Source: Portibacter lacus
GTDB lineage: Bacteria > Bacteroidota > Bacteroidia > Chitinophagales > Saprospiraceae
DNA: 64,000 nucleotides
Assembly (NCBI RefSeq): GCF_021533215.1
Contig: NZ_JAJNKA010000005.1
Location: forward strand, 186,001-250,000
Direction of reading: 5' to 3'
The position numbers and the translations under genes are program-made. The first letter of the stretch is position 1. The number at the start of each line of letters is the position of its first letter. Shown here piece by piece: positions 17,788 through 26,352 of the stretch. Under the pieces are notes generated by a model, which worked only from the letters and a program-made list of their open reading frames with translations, had not been told where the DNA came from and ran no database searches.

Positions 17788-18945
17788 ATGATACACGATC
17801 CCATTCCTTATGGAAGACAAAGTATAGATCAAACTGATATTGATGCCGTTGTTGAAACACTAAAAACCGATTTTCTGACTCAAGGGCCTAAAATTAAAGA
17901 GTTTGAGGAGCTTTTCGCCAAATATGTTGGTGCACAATATGCAGTTGCTGTAAATAATGCAACAGCAGGTCTACACCTTTCTGTACTCGCACTAAATTTC
18001 AAAAAAGGACAGCGAGTCATAACAACTCCCATCACATTTGTAGCTTCAGCAAATTGCATTCGATATTGTGGTGGTGAAGTTTGGTTCGCTGATATAGACA
18101 GAGAAAGTTATTTACTATCCCTAGAAAGTACAAGAGCATTGATAGAAAGTAAACCTAAAGGTTTCTTTGCAGGGATTATTCCTGTTGATTTTGCAGGTCT
18201 GCCAGTAAACACAGAAGAATTTCGTGCTCTTGCAAACGAACATGGTCTTTGGATAATAGAAGATGCATGTCATGCACCTGGTGGATATTTTGTTGATTCT
18301 AATGGAGAGCAACAAAAGTGCGGTAGTGCTAACTATAGTGATATTTGTGTTTTTTCGTTTCATCCTGTAAAGCATATCGCATGCGGGGAAGGAGGGATGT
18401 TAACCACAAATTCTAAAGAGATTTATGATACACTGATGCTTTTGCGTTCACACGGAATTACTAAAAACAATATGTCTGAAAATCATGGTGGATGGTTTTA
18501 TGAGATGCAGGCACTAGGTTTTAACTATAGATTGACAGATATACAATGTGCTCTTGGAATTTCCCAACTGGCTAAAAACGACAAAGGTCTTGAACGAAGA
18601 AACCTAATTGCAAAACGTTATGAAAATGCATTTGAGGGAAAGATTAGGTTTCAATCTCTTCCAGAAAAAACATACAATGCACACCATCTATTTGTCATAG
18701 AAATTGATAACAGGAAGGGGCTCTATGATTTTTTAAGAGCTTCCGAAATATTTGCTCAAATTCACTACATACCAGTTCATACTTTACCCTATTACCAGGA
18801 TATAGGCTATGGGGAAGCAGATTTAGCCAATTCAGAAGGCTACTACAGTAAATGTATAAGTCTTCCAATGTATCCAACTTTAACAGATGAAGAGCAAAAC
18901 TATGTAATCGATAAAGTACTTACCTTTAATGAAAAAAATATTTAA
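17788..18945 (+). CDS. pseC: UDP-4-amino-4,6-dideoxy-AltNAc transaminase, copy 2
   Basis: Second PseC, 385 residues, with IPYGRQSIDQTDI, IEDACHAPGG and the Schiff-base Lys in FSFHPVKHIACGEGG. It is colinear with copy 1 throughout; the C-terminal end is three residues longer (NEKNI). The methylase follows after two bases. Confidence 0.95.
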   Translation: MIHDPIPYGRQSIDQTDIDAVVETLKTDFLTQGPKIKEFEELFAKYVGAQYAVAVNNATAGLHLSVLALNFKKGQRVITTPITFVASANCIRYCGGEVWFADIDRESYLLSLESTRALIESKPKGFFAGIIPVDFAGLPVNTEEFRALANEHGLWIIEDACHAPGGYFVDSNGEQQKCGSANYSDICVFSFHPVKHIACGEGGMLTTNSKEIYDTLMLLRSHGITKNNMSENHGGWFYEMQALGFNYRLTDIQCALGISQLAKNDKGLERRNLIAKRYENAFEGKIRFQSLPEKTYNAHHLFVIEIDNRKGLYDFLRASEIFAQIHYIPVHTLPYYQDIGYGEADLANSEGYYSKCISLPMYPTLTDEEQNYVIDKVLTFNEKNI

Positions 18946-18947
18946 AC

Positions 18948-19592
18948 ATGAAGACAGAACAAATAGATTTTTGGGCAGGAGAATTTGGGGAAAAATATAC
19001 TGAAAGAAATTCATATGATGACAAAGGCTGGGATGAATTCTATCGAAAAAACTGGGGCACTACAAAGCCTCTAATGAATGAAGAGTTTTTAGGTCATCTT
19101 TCCAAAGATATTAAAATATTGGAGGTTGGAAGTAATACAGGAATGCAATTAAACGGCTTACAAAGAAATGGATTTACCGAATTGTATGGAGTCGAGTTAC
19201 AGCGGTATGCCGTAGAGCGCTCCAAAGATTTTACAAAAAATATTAATTTGATTCAAGGTAGCGGTTTCGATCTTCCATTTAAAGATGAGTTTTTTGACGT
19301 CACTTGCACAAATGGGGTTTTGATACATATTGCACCCAAAGATTTGCCGAAAATAATGGGCGAAATGTATCGCACATCTAAAAAATACATCTGGGGTTTT
19401 GAATATTTCGAAGAACAAATAACTGATATAAATTACCGAGGCAATACTGGATATTTGTGGAAAGCAGATTATGCTAAGATTTTTATGGAGCAATTTCCTG
19501 ATTTGAAATTAGTTAAGAAAAAAATGTACCCATATGTATCCGAAGCTGAGAAGGGAAATGTTGATTGTATGTACCTTTTGGAGAAATCTTAA
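18948..19592 (+). CDS. Pseudaminic-acid-biosynthesis-associated methylase, copy 2
   Basis: Same length (214) and motif set as copy 1: FWAGEFGEKYTERN, ILEVGSNTGMQLNGLQRNGF and CTNGVLIHIAPKDLPKIMG. The central region differs from copy 1 at only a few residues, more conserved than pseGH or pseI in the same operon. The stop abuts the pseF start at 19593. Confidence 0.88.
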   Translation: MKTEQIDFWAGEFGEKYTERNSYDDKGWDEFYRKNWGTTKPLMNEEFLGHLSKDIKILEVGSNTGMQLNGLQRNGFTELYGVELQRYAVERSKDFTKNINLIQGSGFDLPFKDEFFDVTCTNGVLIHIAPKDLPKIMGEMYRTSKKYIWGFEYFEEQITDINYRGNTGYLWKADYAKIFMEQFPDLKLVKKKMYPYVSEAEKGNVDCMYLLEKS

Positions 19593-20282
19593 ATGAATAT
19601 TCTGTGTGTCATTCCTGCTCGAGGTGGAAGTAAACGAATTCCTCGAAAAAACATAAAACCCTTTCTTGGTAAACCTATTATATCTTACGCAATATCTGCA
19701 GCAATTGAGAGTGAAGTTTTTTCAGAAATTATGGTCTCATCAGAAGACACTGAAATTACTTCCGTCGCAATTAAGTCTGGTGCAAAAGTTCCCTTTAAGA
19801 GGAGTATTGAGAATGCTGATGATTTTTCTACCACTGCTGATGTTTTATTAGAAGTGCTTAATCAGTATCAAAATATTGATCAACACTTTGAATATGCTTG
19901 CTGTATTTACCCAACAGCACCTTTTGTTACAGGCGCAAACCTCAGAGAGGCATTTAAAATATTGAAAGAACAAGAGAAAGATGTTGTTATTCCTGTTTTA
20001 TCATATGAACACCCCATACAACGAGCCTTATCTATAGTAAATGGTAAATTAGAAATGGTAAATCCAGAAAATGCAACTATCCGTTCACAGGATTTACCAC
20101 AACGTTATCATGATAGCGGTCAGTTCTACTTTTTTAAGGTTGCAAATTTCTTAGCTCAAAATACACTTTGGATGAAGAATGCAGGAGCAATCATCCTATC
20201 TCACTTTGATGCGCATGACATTGACACCCCTTCTGATTGGAAAATGGCAGAATTAAAATTTGAGTTTAGAAAAGAGTCTTGA
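19593..20282 (+). CDS. pseF: CMP-pseudaminic acid cytidylyltransferase, copy 2
   Basis: Second PseF, 229 residues, starting MNILCVIPARGGSKRIPRKN. The substrate region TIRSQDLPQRYHDSGQFYFF is shared with copy 1. It overlaps the TTG start of the following pseGH fusion in a TTGA junction. Confidence 0.94.
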   Translation: MNILCVIPARGGSKRIPRKNIKPFLGKPIISYAISAAIESEVFSEIMVSSEDTEITSVAIKSGAKVPFKRSIENADDFSTTADVLLEVLNQYQNIDQHFEYACCIYPTAPFVTGANLREAFKILKEQEKDVVIPVLSYEHPIQRALSIVNGKLEMVNPENATIRSQDLPQRYHDSGQFYFFKVANFLAQNTLWMKNAGAIILSHFDAHDIDTPSDWKMAELKFEFRKES

Positions 20283-21814
20283 GAAAAAGAGTTTTATTTC
20301 GTGCAGATGGTAATAACAAGATAGGTTTAGGACACGTCATTAGATCTTTAGCATTGGCAGATATGCTTAAAGAAGATTTTGACTGTTATTTTATCATTCG
20401 CTCACCTCTTCAAACATTAAAAGATCAAATTTTACACGTTTGTCAAAGCATTCATTCCTTGCCAGAAACAAATGATAGCAATGAAGAAGCCGAGTTAATA
20501 GCTGAAAAGTTTCTTCTGCCGTCTGACATCGTCGTTCTAGATGGTTACCACTTTGGTTTACAATATCAAAAAGCAATCCAATCGGTAGGCTGTAAAATAG
20601 CTTTTATTGATGATATTCAGCATACTGAATTTATTGCCGATGTAGTGATTAATCACGCTCCAGGACTTAACAGAAAGGACTTCTCAACTTCTCCACACAC
20701 AATTTTACTACTTGGTTCAGAATATGCCTTATTGAGACCGCCCTTTTTAAAAGCAGCAACACAGAAACGATCAATTGAAGTGATAGATACCGTATTTGTC
20801 TGTTTTGGAGGTGCTGACTTTAATAATCTTTCTCTGAAAATTTTGAGATTGTTTTCTGCTTTCAAAAGAAGAAAGTACAATATCAAAATGGTTCTTGGCG
20901 GCGCTAATCACTTTAAAGAGCAAGTCAAGGCATTTGCAAAAACTATTACAGAATTCAAGGTAGACCTCTACGAAAATTTAAGTGCAGAGAAAATGGTAGA
21001 AATAATGCAGCAAAGTGATTGTGCTATTGTACCTGCAAGTAGTATAATGTACGAAGTACTGGCAGTTAAAATGCCTGTTATAGGAGGGTATTTTGTGGAG
21101 AATCAGATAAATATCTATCATGGTCTTAACGACACTGATATTATACGAGGAATTGGAAATTTCAATACTTATGATAAGTATGAGATGATTTTAGAAGAAT
21201 TCAATCAAGAGAAAATAAGTGCGATTTTGCAGTTACAGCAAGAGTTAGGAATTTCTCAATCAAAAACTAACTTGCTAAAAGCTTTCAATAATCTAGAATT
21301 ACAATCTGACTTTGAAAATATGGATAGCAAGAATTTGACTATTAGAAAGGCTACTAAAGAAGACTTAATGACTTATTCTGAATGGGCAAATGACATTAAC
21401 GTTAGAACCAATTCAATTAATAGTGAAAAAATATCTCTAAACGTCCATCGGGTATGGTTTGAAGATAGATTAAAGTCTCCTGATAGTATATTGTATATTT
21501 TTGAATCAGAAAAAAAGCCTGTTGGACAATTACGATTTGAAATTGATAAAAAAAAGGCCACTATTAATTTCTCTGTAGATTCTGACAGCCGAGGTAAAGG
21601 ATTTGGTCAGAAAATTTTACAAATTGCTGTGAACACCTTGTTAATAGAAAATATAGAACTTGAACAGATAGTAGGACTAGTTAAAAACAATAACATCTCT
21701 TCTTCTAAAATTTTTGATAACTGTGGATTTAAAAGATCCGCAGATCAAGAAATAGGAGGAGAAAAATACTATTCTTACTTCTTAGATAATTTTGAATCAA
21801 CAAAAACTGTATGA
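20279..21814 (+). CDS. PseG hydrolase - PseH N-acetyltransferase fusion, copy 2
   Basis: Second two-enzyme fusion, 511 residues against 475 in copy 1. The PseG part shows NNKIGLGHVIRSLALADML with the catalytic His, VFVCFGGADFNN and VPASSIMYEVLAVKMPVIGG. The GNAT part begins near LTIRKATKEDLMTYSEWAND and has SRGKGFGQ at the acetyl-CoA loop. The PseG C-terminal region is longer and closer to the usual PseG pattern than copy 1, which has lost part of the segment after the acceptor motif. This is the most diverged pair of the two operons. Confidence 0.9.
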   Translation: MRKRVLFRADGNNKIGLGHVIRSLALADMLKEDFDCYFIIRSPLQTLKDQILHVCQSIHSLPETNDSNEEAELIAEKFLLPSDIVVLDGYHFGLQYQKAIQSVGCKIAFIDDIQHTEFIADVVINHAPGLNRKDFSTSPHTILLLGSEYALLRPPFLKAATQKRSIEVIDTVFVCFGGADFNNLSLKILRLFSAFKRRKYNIKMVLGGANHFKEQVKAFAKTITEFKVDLYENLSAEKMVEIMQQSDCAIVPASSIMYEVLAVKMPVIGGYFVENQINIYHGLNDTDIIRGIGNFNTYDKYEMILEEFNQEKISAILQLQQELGISQSKTNLLKAFNNLELQSDFENMDSKNLTIRKATKEDLMTYSEWANDINVRTNSINSEKISLNVHRVWFEDRLKSPDSILYIFESEKKPVGQLRFEIDKKKATINFSVDSDSRGKGFGQKILQIAVNTLLIENIELEQIVGLVKNNNISSSKIFDNCGFKRSADQEIGGEKYYSYFLDNFESTKTV

Positions 21815-22866
21815 GGGAGATTAGAATTGGCGAACGAATGATAGGAGATAATCATGTCCCATTCATAATAGCTGAGATGTCAGGCAATCACAATGGTGAT
21901 ATTAGAAGAGCATTAGAATTAGTAAAAGCGGCTTCAGATGCAGGTGCTCATGCCCTAAAATTACAGACTTATACTGCAGATACAATTACACTTAATCATA
22001 CAGGAGGTTTATTTGATATTACTGACATTCATTCACTTTGGTACAGGAAAAATTTACATCAGTTATATCAAGAAGCACACACACCTTGGGATTGGCACAA
22101 GGAAATATTTGACTATGCAAATTCCTTAGGAATGATCGCATTTTCGTCACCTTTTGATGAATCTGCTGTTGATTTCTTAATGAATCTAGATGTCCCGGCC
22201 TTCAAAATTGCTTCTTTTGAAAGCAATCACTTTCCTTTGTTGAAAAAAGTTGCTCAAACAGGTAAACCGATTTTGATTTCATCTGGAACAAGTAAATTGA
22301 ATGAACTCTATGAGTCTGTAAAATACTTAAAGGACAATGGCGCGAGAGAAATCGTCATCTTTAAATGCACTAGCACATATCCAGCAACTCCAGAAAACAC
22401 TAATCTGAATACAATACCTGTGTTTCAATCTATTTTTGAGGACTGTGTTATTGGTCTTTCAGACCACACAATGGGTATTGGAGCATCAGTTGCTGCAGTT
22501 GCCTTGGGTGCTCGAGTAATTGAAAAACATTTTACATTACGTCGTTCTGACGGAGGTGTTGACAGTGCATTTTCGCTAGAACCTGAAGAATTGAAGGCTC
22601 TCGTAAATGAAACGGAAACGGCATTTTTAGCTTTGGGTCGTGTGCAATTAGATACTCAAAAATCAGAAGAGAAAAGTCGTCAATTTAAGCGATCTATTTA
22701 TGTTTCTAAAGATATTAAAGCAGGAGAAACACTTACAGTGGATAATATTCGAGTGGTCCGTCCTGGAGATGGTTTGGAGCCGAAATATTATGATGAAATT
22801 TTGGGTAAGAAAGTTAAAATAGATGTGAAATTTGGGACACCTTTAACTCTTGAAACTCTTATATAA
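21811..22866 (+). CDS. pseI: Pseudaminic acid synthase, copy 2
   Basis: Second PseI/NeuB-family synthase, 351 residues: PFIIAEMSGNHNGDIRRA, KLQTYTADTIT, FKCTSTYPA, IEKHFTLRRSDGG, and a C-terminal SAF domain from about FKRSIYVSKDI. ATGA overlap with pseGH; its 3' end overlaps the TTG start of the second flippase by 17 bases. Confidence 0.94.
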   Translation: MREIRIGERMIGDNHVPFIIAEMSGNHNGDIRRALELVKAASDAGAHALKLQTYTADTITLNHTGGLFDITDIHSLWYRKNLHQLYQEAHTPWDWHKEIFDYANSLGMIAFSSPFDESAVDFLMNLDVPAFKIASFESNHFPLLKKVAQTGKPILISSGTSKLNELYESVKYLKDNGAREIVIFKCTSTYPATPENTNLNTIPVFQSIFEDCVIGLSDHTMGIGASVAAVALGARVIEKHFTLRRSDGGVDSAFSLEPEELKALVNETETAFLALGRVQLDTQKSEEKSRQFKRSIYVSKDIKAGETLTVDNIRVVRPGDGLEPKYYDEILGKKVKIDVKFGTPLTLETLI

Positions 22867-24142
22867 AGCATTTTTGCTTAATAAATTACAAAGTTCCTTT
22901 AAAAAATACAAAGGTGAATTAATTTATACTTCTGCTGGCTTTTATCAACCAGTAGTAAGATTAGTTTCTAGTTTCATAGTTGCCGCTTTTGTACTTCCTG
23001 AGATGTTTGGAATTATTCAGGCTGTGGCGCTTATTGGATCCTATATTGCATTTTTACATTTTGGAGTTTTTAATGGGTTAAATCGAAATTTGGCTTTTTA
23101 CAAAGCCCAAGGTCAAAATGAGAAAGTACAGCATATGGTCAATGCATCTTTTCAAGTATCCAAATGGGTTTCCTATCTTGGCTTAGTAACAGGCATTAGC
23201 GTAACATTCTATTTTTTATGGTCAGGCCGAGATTTAATTTATATATTATCAGCATTATCACTAACAATTGTTTTATTTTTTACACCTCGTAATTTGCACT
23301 ATGATACAACATATCGTAGTGGTCAAGATTTTCAAAAATTGGGTCAAATACTAATTAAGCAAAGTACTCTCTTTGCATCTGTTAGTGGGTTGAGTTATTT
23401 CTTAGGATACATTGGTAAAATTCTTGCTGATGTGGTTAATTCTATCAGCGGATTTATTCTAAGGTACCGATCACAACCTATCAAACCAAATGCCGCAGGT
23501 AGCAAACAAGATATAGTAGAATTAGCCCACGTTGGGTTTCCCCTACTATTGGGAGGTTATTTTCTAAGTCTTTTCAAAGTTGCTGATCAATCAATCATCG
23601 CATTGAGATTAGGGACGGAAGACCTTGGTTTTTATACTATTTCCAAGCTAATTCTATTGGCGGTTCCTGTAATACCAACAACTTTGGGTGTTTTGCTCTA
23701 CCCTCGGGCTGCTGCACAATATGGGAAAACAAAAAATAACAAAGGACTAAGACCTTTCTTCTATAAGGCTTTGCTTTTTAATGTTATTGTAGTCATACCC
23801 CTATGCATTGTGCTTTATTTTCTAACACCAGTTATAGTGCATACTTTTTTACCTAAGTATGAGGCAGGAATAGAAGCTGCAAGGATTAATCTGTTAACCT
23901 GTATGACATTTGTTTGCTATGGCCCAAGTATAATTATAGGTGTTGTACGCCGAAATACACCATATGTCATTTTTACAGGAATAATTTTAGGACTATTTTG
24001 GTTAGTAGGCCTATATATTACACAAGGAGATAGCTCAATAGAAGATATTGCGTATCTACGTTTTTGGTTCTCACTGACCTTAGCAATTTTTACCCTTGGG
24101 TTTAGTTACTATCTAACAACTCTACATGATTTTAGAATTTAA
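22850..24142 (+). CDS. Second polysaccharide flippase / Wzx-like membrane protein
   Basis: Integral membrane protein of 430 residues with about 12 hydrophobic segments and the N-terminal plan of polysaccharide exporters (ELIYTSAGFYQPVVRLVSSF; VLPEMFGIIQAVALIGSYIA). It is shorter than the first flippase (504) and not closely alike by eye. The TTG start lies inside pseI, suggesting translational coupling with the second pse operon. Confidence 0.8.
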   Translation: MKLLYKAFLLNKLQSSFKKYKGELIYTSAGFYQPVVRLVSSFIVAAFVLPEMFGIIQAVALIGSYIAFLHFGVFNGLNRNLAFYKAQGQNEKVQHMVNASFQVSKWVSYLGLVTGISVTFYFLWSGRDLIYILSALSLTIVLFFTPRNLHYDTTYRSGQDFQKLGQILIKQSTLFASVSGLSYFLGYIGKILADVVNSISGFILRYRSQPIKPNAAGSKQDIVELAHVGFPLLLGGYFLSLFKVADQSIIALRLGTEDLGFYTISKLILLAVPVIPTTLGVLLYPRAAAQYGKTKNNKGLRPFFYKALLFNVIVVIPLCIVLYFLTPVIVHTFLPKYEAGIEAARINLLTCMTFVCYGPSIIIGVVRRNTPYVIFTGIILGLFWLVGLYITQGDSSIEDIAYLRFWFSLTLAIFTLGFSYYLTTLHDFRI

Positions 24143-24157
24143 TAGAATAAAAATTTA

Positions 24158-24883
24158 ATGTCCAAAGAAATTATAATTTGCTGTGGCATCAATCGGTCTG
24201 GTTCCACTTGGGTTTATCAAGTGATGCAAGAACTCTATCTTGACGAAAAAATAATAGATTTAGGTTTTGTTGATAGTGATTTTGTATTGCTAAAAGAAGC
24301 CATAAAGGAAAATGGTGAAATAATTCTTGCAAAAATGCACAATCACCCTAATGGTTTGAAATCATTATTATCAGGACATCAAGTAAAATTGGTTTACTCA
24401 CATCGTGATTTACGAGCCTGTATTTTGTCCTTGACAAAGAAAACGGGCAAGCCTTTTGATAAAGTTTATAAAATGTCATTCTTTGAAGAAGCTGTGTTGT
24501 CCTTAAGCAACTGGCAGTCATATGATCATATTACCTATATTGATTACAAAGATATAAAAGGAGAAAGTGAAAAAGCGGTAAAACAGATTGCATCCTTTTT
24601 GCAAATAAAAAACATAAACACAAAGCTTATCACAGAGAAATTCTCTATAGAAAGGCAGAAAAAACGCATCAAATCTTATAAACGATCACCGAAGTTTATA
24701 CTTCGGATTTTACTTCACAAATTAAGGTTAGCTCCTTTACCCAAAGACGAAAACTCTTTACTACACTTCAATCATATTCAATCTGGAAGTATTGAAGAAT
24801 GGAAAAATATATTTACGAAAGAACAGTCTGAAATTGTAAAGAATACCTATTCAGAATGGATGAATTTCTTTAAATACGAATAA
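24158..24883 (+). CDS. Sulfotransferase-family protein
   Basis: A 241-residue P-loop protein. IIICCGINRSGSTWVYQVMQ is a 5'-phosphosulfate-binding loop (compare the PKSGTTW pattern), and LVYSHRDLRACILSLTKK matches the 3'-phosphate-binding motif (RDxRxxxxS). A PAPS-dependent sulfation of a sugar hydroxyl is the likely reaction. No PAPS synthesis genes are in the window. It is two bases upstream of the next gene. Confidence 0.72.
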   Translation: MSKEIIICCGINRSGSTWVYQVMQELYLDEKIIDLGFVDSDFVLLKEAIKENGEIILAKMHNHPNGLKSLLSGHQVKLVYSHRDLRACILSLTKKTGKPFDKVYKMSFFEEAVLSLSNWQSYDHITYIDYKDIKGESEKAVKQIASFLQIKNINTKLITEKFSIERQKKRIKSYKRSPKFILRILLHKLRLAPLPKDENSLLHFNHIQSGSIEEWKNIFTKEQSEIVKNTYSEWMNFFKYE

Positions 24884-24885
24884 CC

Positions 24886-26352
24886 TTGACATCCTCTTAC
24901 TTATTTATACCACATAGCCCACTGCAATTCGAAGTTTTTAATCACTGGGCAGAAATGCTCAATGAAAAAACTAACCTTCTAACATGTGTGCTCCTAATAA
25001 CAGATGATTTATACGACAGAATGCCTATAAATCACTCCTTTAAAAAAGTAATTAGTTTACAAGGTCATATAAGCAAGTTGTTATATACGAGTCTTCCGGA
25101 ATCTACAAAACAAGTCAAAAAATTTGAACAAGAACATACTGAATGTCTGATCGCAATCGATTGGTCAATAGACCGGGCTTTTCAAAATATTCATAGAGGA
25201 TTATCAGAATCTATAGTGTTTACGCATCAGGTCATAGATAGTATCCGAGAAATTATACAAAAAGATAATGTTGTTGGTGCAATGAGTGAAAAATTATTTC
25301 TCCCACAAAGAGTTACTCATTATATACTAGCAAAAAAAGGAAAGAAACATATCCTTCCTATTGGTGATCGTTTTTTTAAGAGATTCTATTTTGAAGATGG
25401 TCTTAACGATTGGCATTGGATTAAAATAAGAGAGAAATATGAGATTATCTTTAGTTCTGAACAAAAGTCCTTTAACGATGAGGTAACATCAGTTTATAAC
25501 AAAATTGTGAAGGAAAAGTACAAGAAAATATTCTCTGACAATAGAGCTTCAAAGATCAGAAAAACTACCTATTTTTCTAAATTAATTGCTCGAAGTAAAA
25601 AAAGAATTTTTGATAATATATATTCAGAATATCTATTTGGAGATTTTAAGACGGGAATTAAAAGCAAGGTTGTAAATAGAATTACAAAAAAAAGAAATAT
25701 AAAATATTATAATCAAGTCACTTCATCAACAATTCCTGAAGGCAAATTTATTCTCTTTTTATTCCATATGCAGCCAGAATATACAGTCGATGGTATAGCT
25801 TATGATTTCTATAATCAAGTGGAGTTTATTGCAAGTATTGCCAAAAAGTTACCTGCTGATGTTTCGATAGTTGTGAAAGAAAACCCAAGAATGATAGGTG
25901 CAAAAAATCGAAATCCTGAATATTATACTGAATTATTAAGACACCCCAATATTGTTTTTCTGCACCACTCTATAGATGCACACGAATTAATAGAAAAATC
26001 AGCTCTGGTATTAACATTAACAGGTACCGTGGGTTTAGAAGCGTTGCTATTAGGTAAGCCCGTCATTGTTGTAGGAAATATATTTTATAGATTTTTTGAT
26101 CGAATTATCTTCGCTTCTAAGATTGATGATATACTAATTAATATAAAAAACATCCTAGAAAACGGGTTTGATGGATTTTCAAATAAAGAAACTCAAGAAT
26201 TATTTGGTAAAAGGGTGTTGCAGTCCTTTCACGACGCAACGTATCCAGGACAAATGTATAATGGCTTTAATCCAGAATTACATAGAGATCCAAAAAATAT
26301 TCAATTGTTAAAAGATGGTTTTATGGAGGAAATGAAAAAATACATTAGTTAG
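24886..26352 (+). CDS. Capsule polysaccharide biosynthesis protein, KpsS/LipB-like
   Basis: A 488-residue GT-B type protein. The C-terminal half carries FILFLFHMQPEYTVDG, SIVVKENPRMIG and TLTGTVGLEALLLGKPVIVVG, the pattern of capsule-polysaccharide (PF05159-type) proteins. The TTG start follows the sulfotransferase by two bases, and the stop overlaps the GTG of the polymerase gene. It may add a Kdo-like or other sugar, or act on chain ends; the sugar is unknown. Confidence 0.7.
   Translation: MTSSYLFIPHSPLQFEVFNHWAEMLNEKTNLLTCVLLITDDLYDRMPINHSFKKVISLQGHISKLLYTSLPESTKQVKKFEQEHTECLIAIDWSIDRAFQNIHRGLSESIVFTHQVIDSIREIIQKDNVVGAMSEKLFLPQRVTHYILAKKGKKHILPIGDRFFKRFYFEDGLNDWHWIKIREKYEIIFSSEQKSFNDEVTSVYNKIVKEKYKKIFSDNRASKIRKTTYFSKLIARSKKRIFDNIYSEYLFGDFKTGIKSKVVNRITKKRNIKYYNQVTSSTIPEGKFILFLFHMQPEYTVDGIAYDFYNQVEFIASIAKKLPADVSIVVKENPRMIGAKNRNPEYYTELLRHPNIVFLHHSIDAHELIEKSALVLTLTGTVGLEALLLGKPVIVVGNIFYRFFDRIIFASKIDDILINIKNILENGFDGFSNKETQELFGKRVLQSFHDATYPGQMYNGFNPELHRDPKNIQLLKDGFMEEMKKYIS

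Noticed and set aside
8528-22866. Assembly duplication of the pse operon
   Set aside because: The copies differ throughout at synonymous positions and in gene length, so they are real and diverged.
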